Positions 14,688 to 14,794 of a DNA stretch of 14,794 nucleotides are shown here, piece by piece. The translations under genes and the position numbers were made by a program. Under the pieces are notes generated by a model. It saw nothing but the letters and a program-made list of their open reading frames with translations, ran no database searches and was not told the DNA's origin. How positions within the stretch are numbered: position 1 is the first letter of the stretch; each line of letters opens with the position of its first letter. Where the stretch lies: NCBI GenBank assembly GCA_051277005.1, contig JBNMPS010000063.1, positions 1 through 14,794 of the forward strand, given 5' to 3'. The stretch is from Dasania sp051277005 (GTDB taxonomy: Bacteria > Pseudomonadota > Gammaproteobacteria > Pseudomonadales > Dasaniaceae).

Positions 14688-14794
14688 ATGGCGCAAAATA
14701 AAGTACAATTTTAAAAAGGTATGAGTTTACCCAGTTTCATGAATCTCTACGGTACAGAAGAGCTGTGTTTTCAGGCTTTATTTGATTGGCGATG
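14688..14794 (+). pseudogene. IS1595-family transposase, 5' end with an early stop codon
   Basis: ATG 14688 has a good ribosome-binding site (AAGGGG, 14676-14681, six bases upstream). The frame gives MAQNKVQF, then TAA (14712-14714), then KGMSLPSFMNLYGTEELCFQALFDWRW to the window edge. IS1595-family transposases commonly begin MAQNKVQFQKG with a Gln at the stop position, so this looks like a CAA-to-TAA change at codon 9. The rest of the frame is intact to the edge. An internal ATG at 14721 could allow a protein shortened by 11 residues. The C-terminal zinc-ribbon and ISXO2-type DDE parts lie outside the window. Confidence 0.75.

Larger units (their letters stand above)
14618..14794 (+). mobile_element. 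IS1595-family element, left end, continues off the right edge
   Basis: The point where TnpC stops being IS66-like (14612-14620) marks the outer end of a second element. Inside are a promoter, a ribosome-binding site and the start of an IS1595-type transposase. The exact end and target duplication need the other end. Confidence 0.65.

Overview
The window looks like chromosomal core sequence from a gammaproteobacterium of the Pseudomonas/Cellvibrio side of the class, with moderate GC. The evidence is a long conserved gene block, here on the minus strand: carA-carB-greA, then (after yhbY on the plus strand) rlmE-ftsH-folP-glmM-tpiA-secG-tRNA-Leu(GAG)-tRNA-fMet-rimP. As I recall it, this is the order around carA to rimP in Pseudomonas, and most of the order is shared with E. 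coli. FtsH beginning MNDM and the small unrecognised gene between yhbY and greA also fit that group. A species cannot be named from the window.

Layout. Positions 1-206 hold the start of rimP, which continues off the left edge. An intrinsic terminator separates it from an initiator tRNA (420-496) that has its own strong sigma70-type promoter with a GC-rich discriminator. Next come a palindromic terminator, a tRNA-Leu (859-945) that appears to share a transcript with secG, then tpiA, glmM, folP, ftsH and rlmE, all minus strand. yhbY (7567-7875) is the only plus-strand housekeeping gene; it diverges from rlmE and converges on a 69-codon hypothetical ORF. greA, carB and carA fill 8258-13172 as one operon, with the carB stop codon touching the greA start codon.

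Upstream of carA is the most interesting stretch. A good promoter (13402-13430) feeds a leader of about 220 nt. The leader holds a terminator-like hairpin with a U-run, and a short open frame that runs straight through the hairpin and ends just after the U-run. This is the layout of pyrBI-type transcription attenuation and would suit UTP-sensitive control of carbamoyl-phosphate synthesis. Other candidate regulatory structures are a perfect 12-bp hairpin over an internal ATG of folP and competing hairpins in front of tpiA.

From about 13590 to the right edge the window is an insertion-sequence graveyard: the C-terminal third of an IS1380-family transposase (minus strand), then the left part of an IS66-family element whose tnpC stops being IS66-like near 14617, where an IS1595-family element begins. 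That transposase has a good promoter and ribosome-binding site but a TAA at codon 9. The gene usually found beside carA (dapB) is not seen before the window ends.

How the genes work together: CarAB makes carbamoyl phosphate for pyrimidines and arginine; GreA, RlmE, YhbY, RimP and the tRNAs serve transcription and ribosome function; FtsH is the membrane quality-control protease; FolP makes folate precursors; GlmM feeds peptidoglycan and LPS precursors; TpiA is glycolytic; SecG belongs to the protein export channel. I see no CRISPR array, prophage or defence system.
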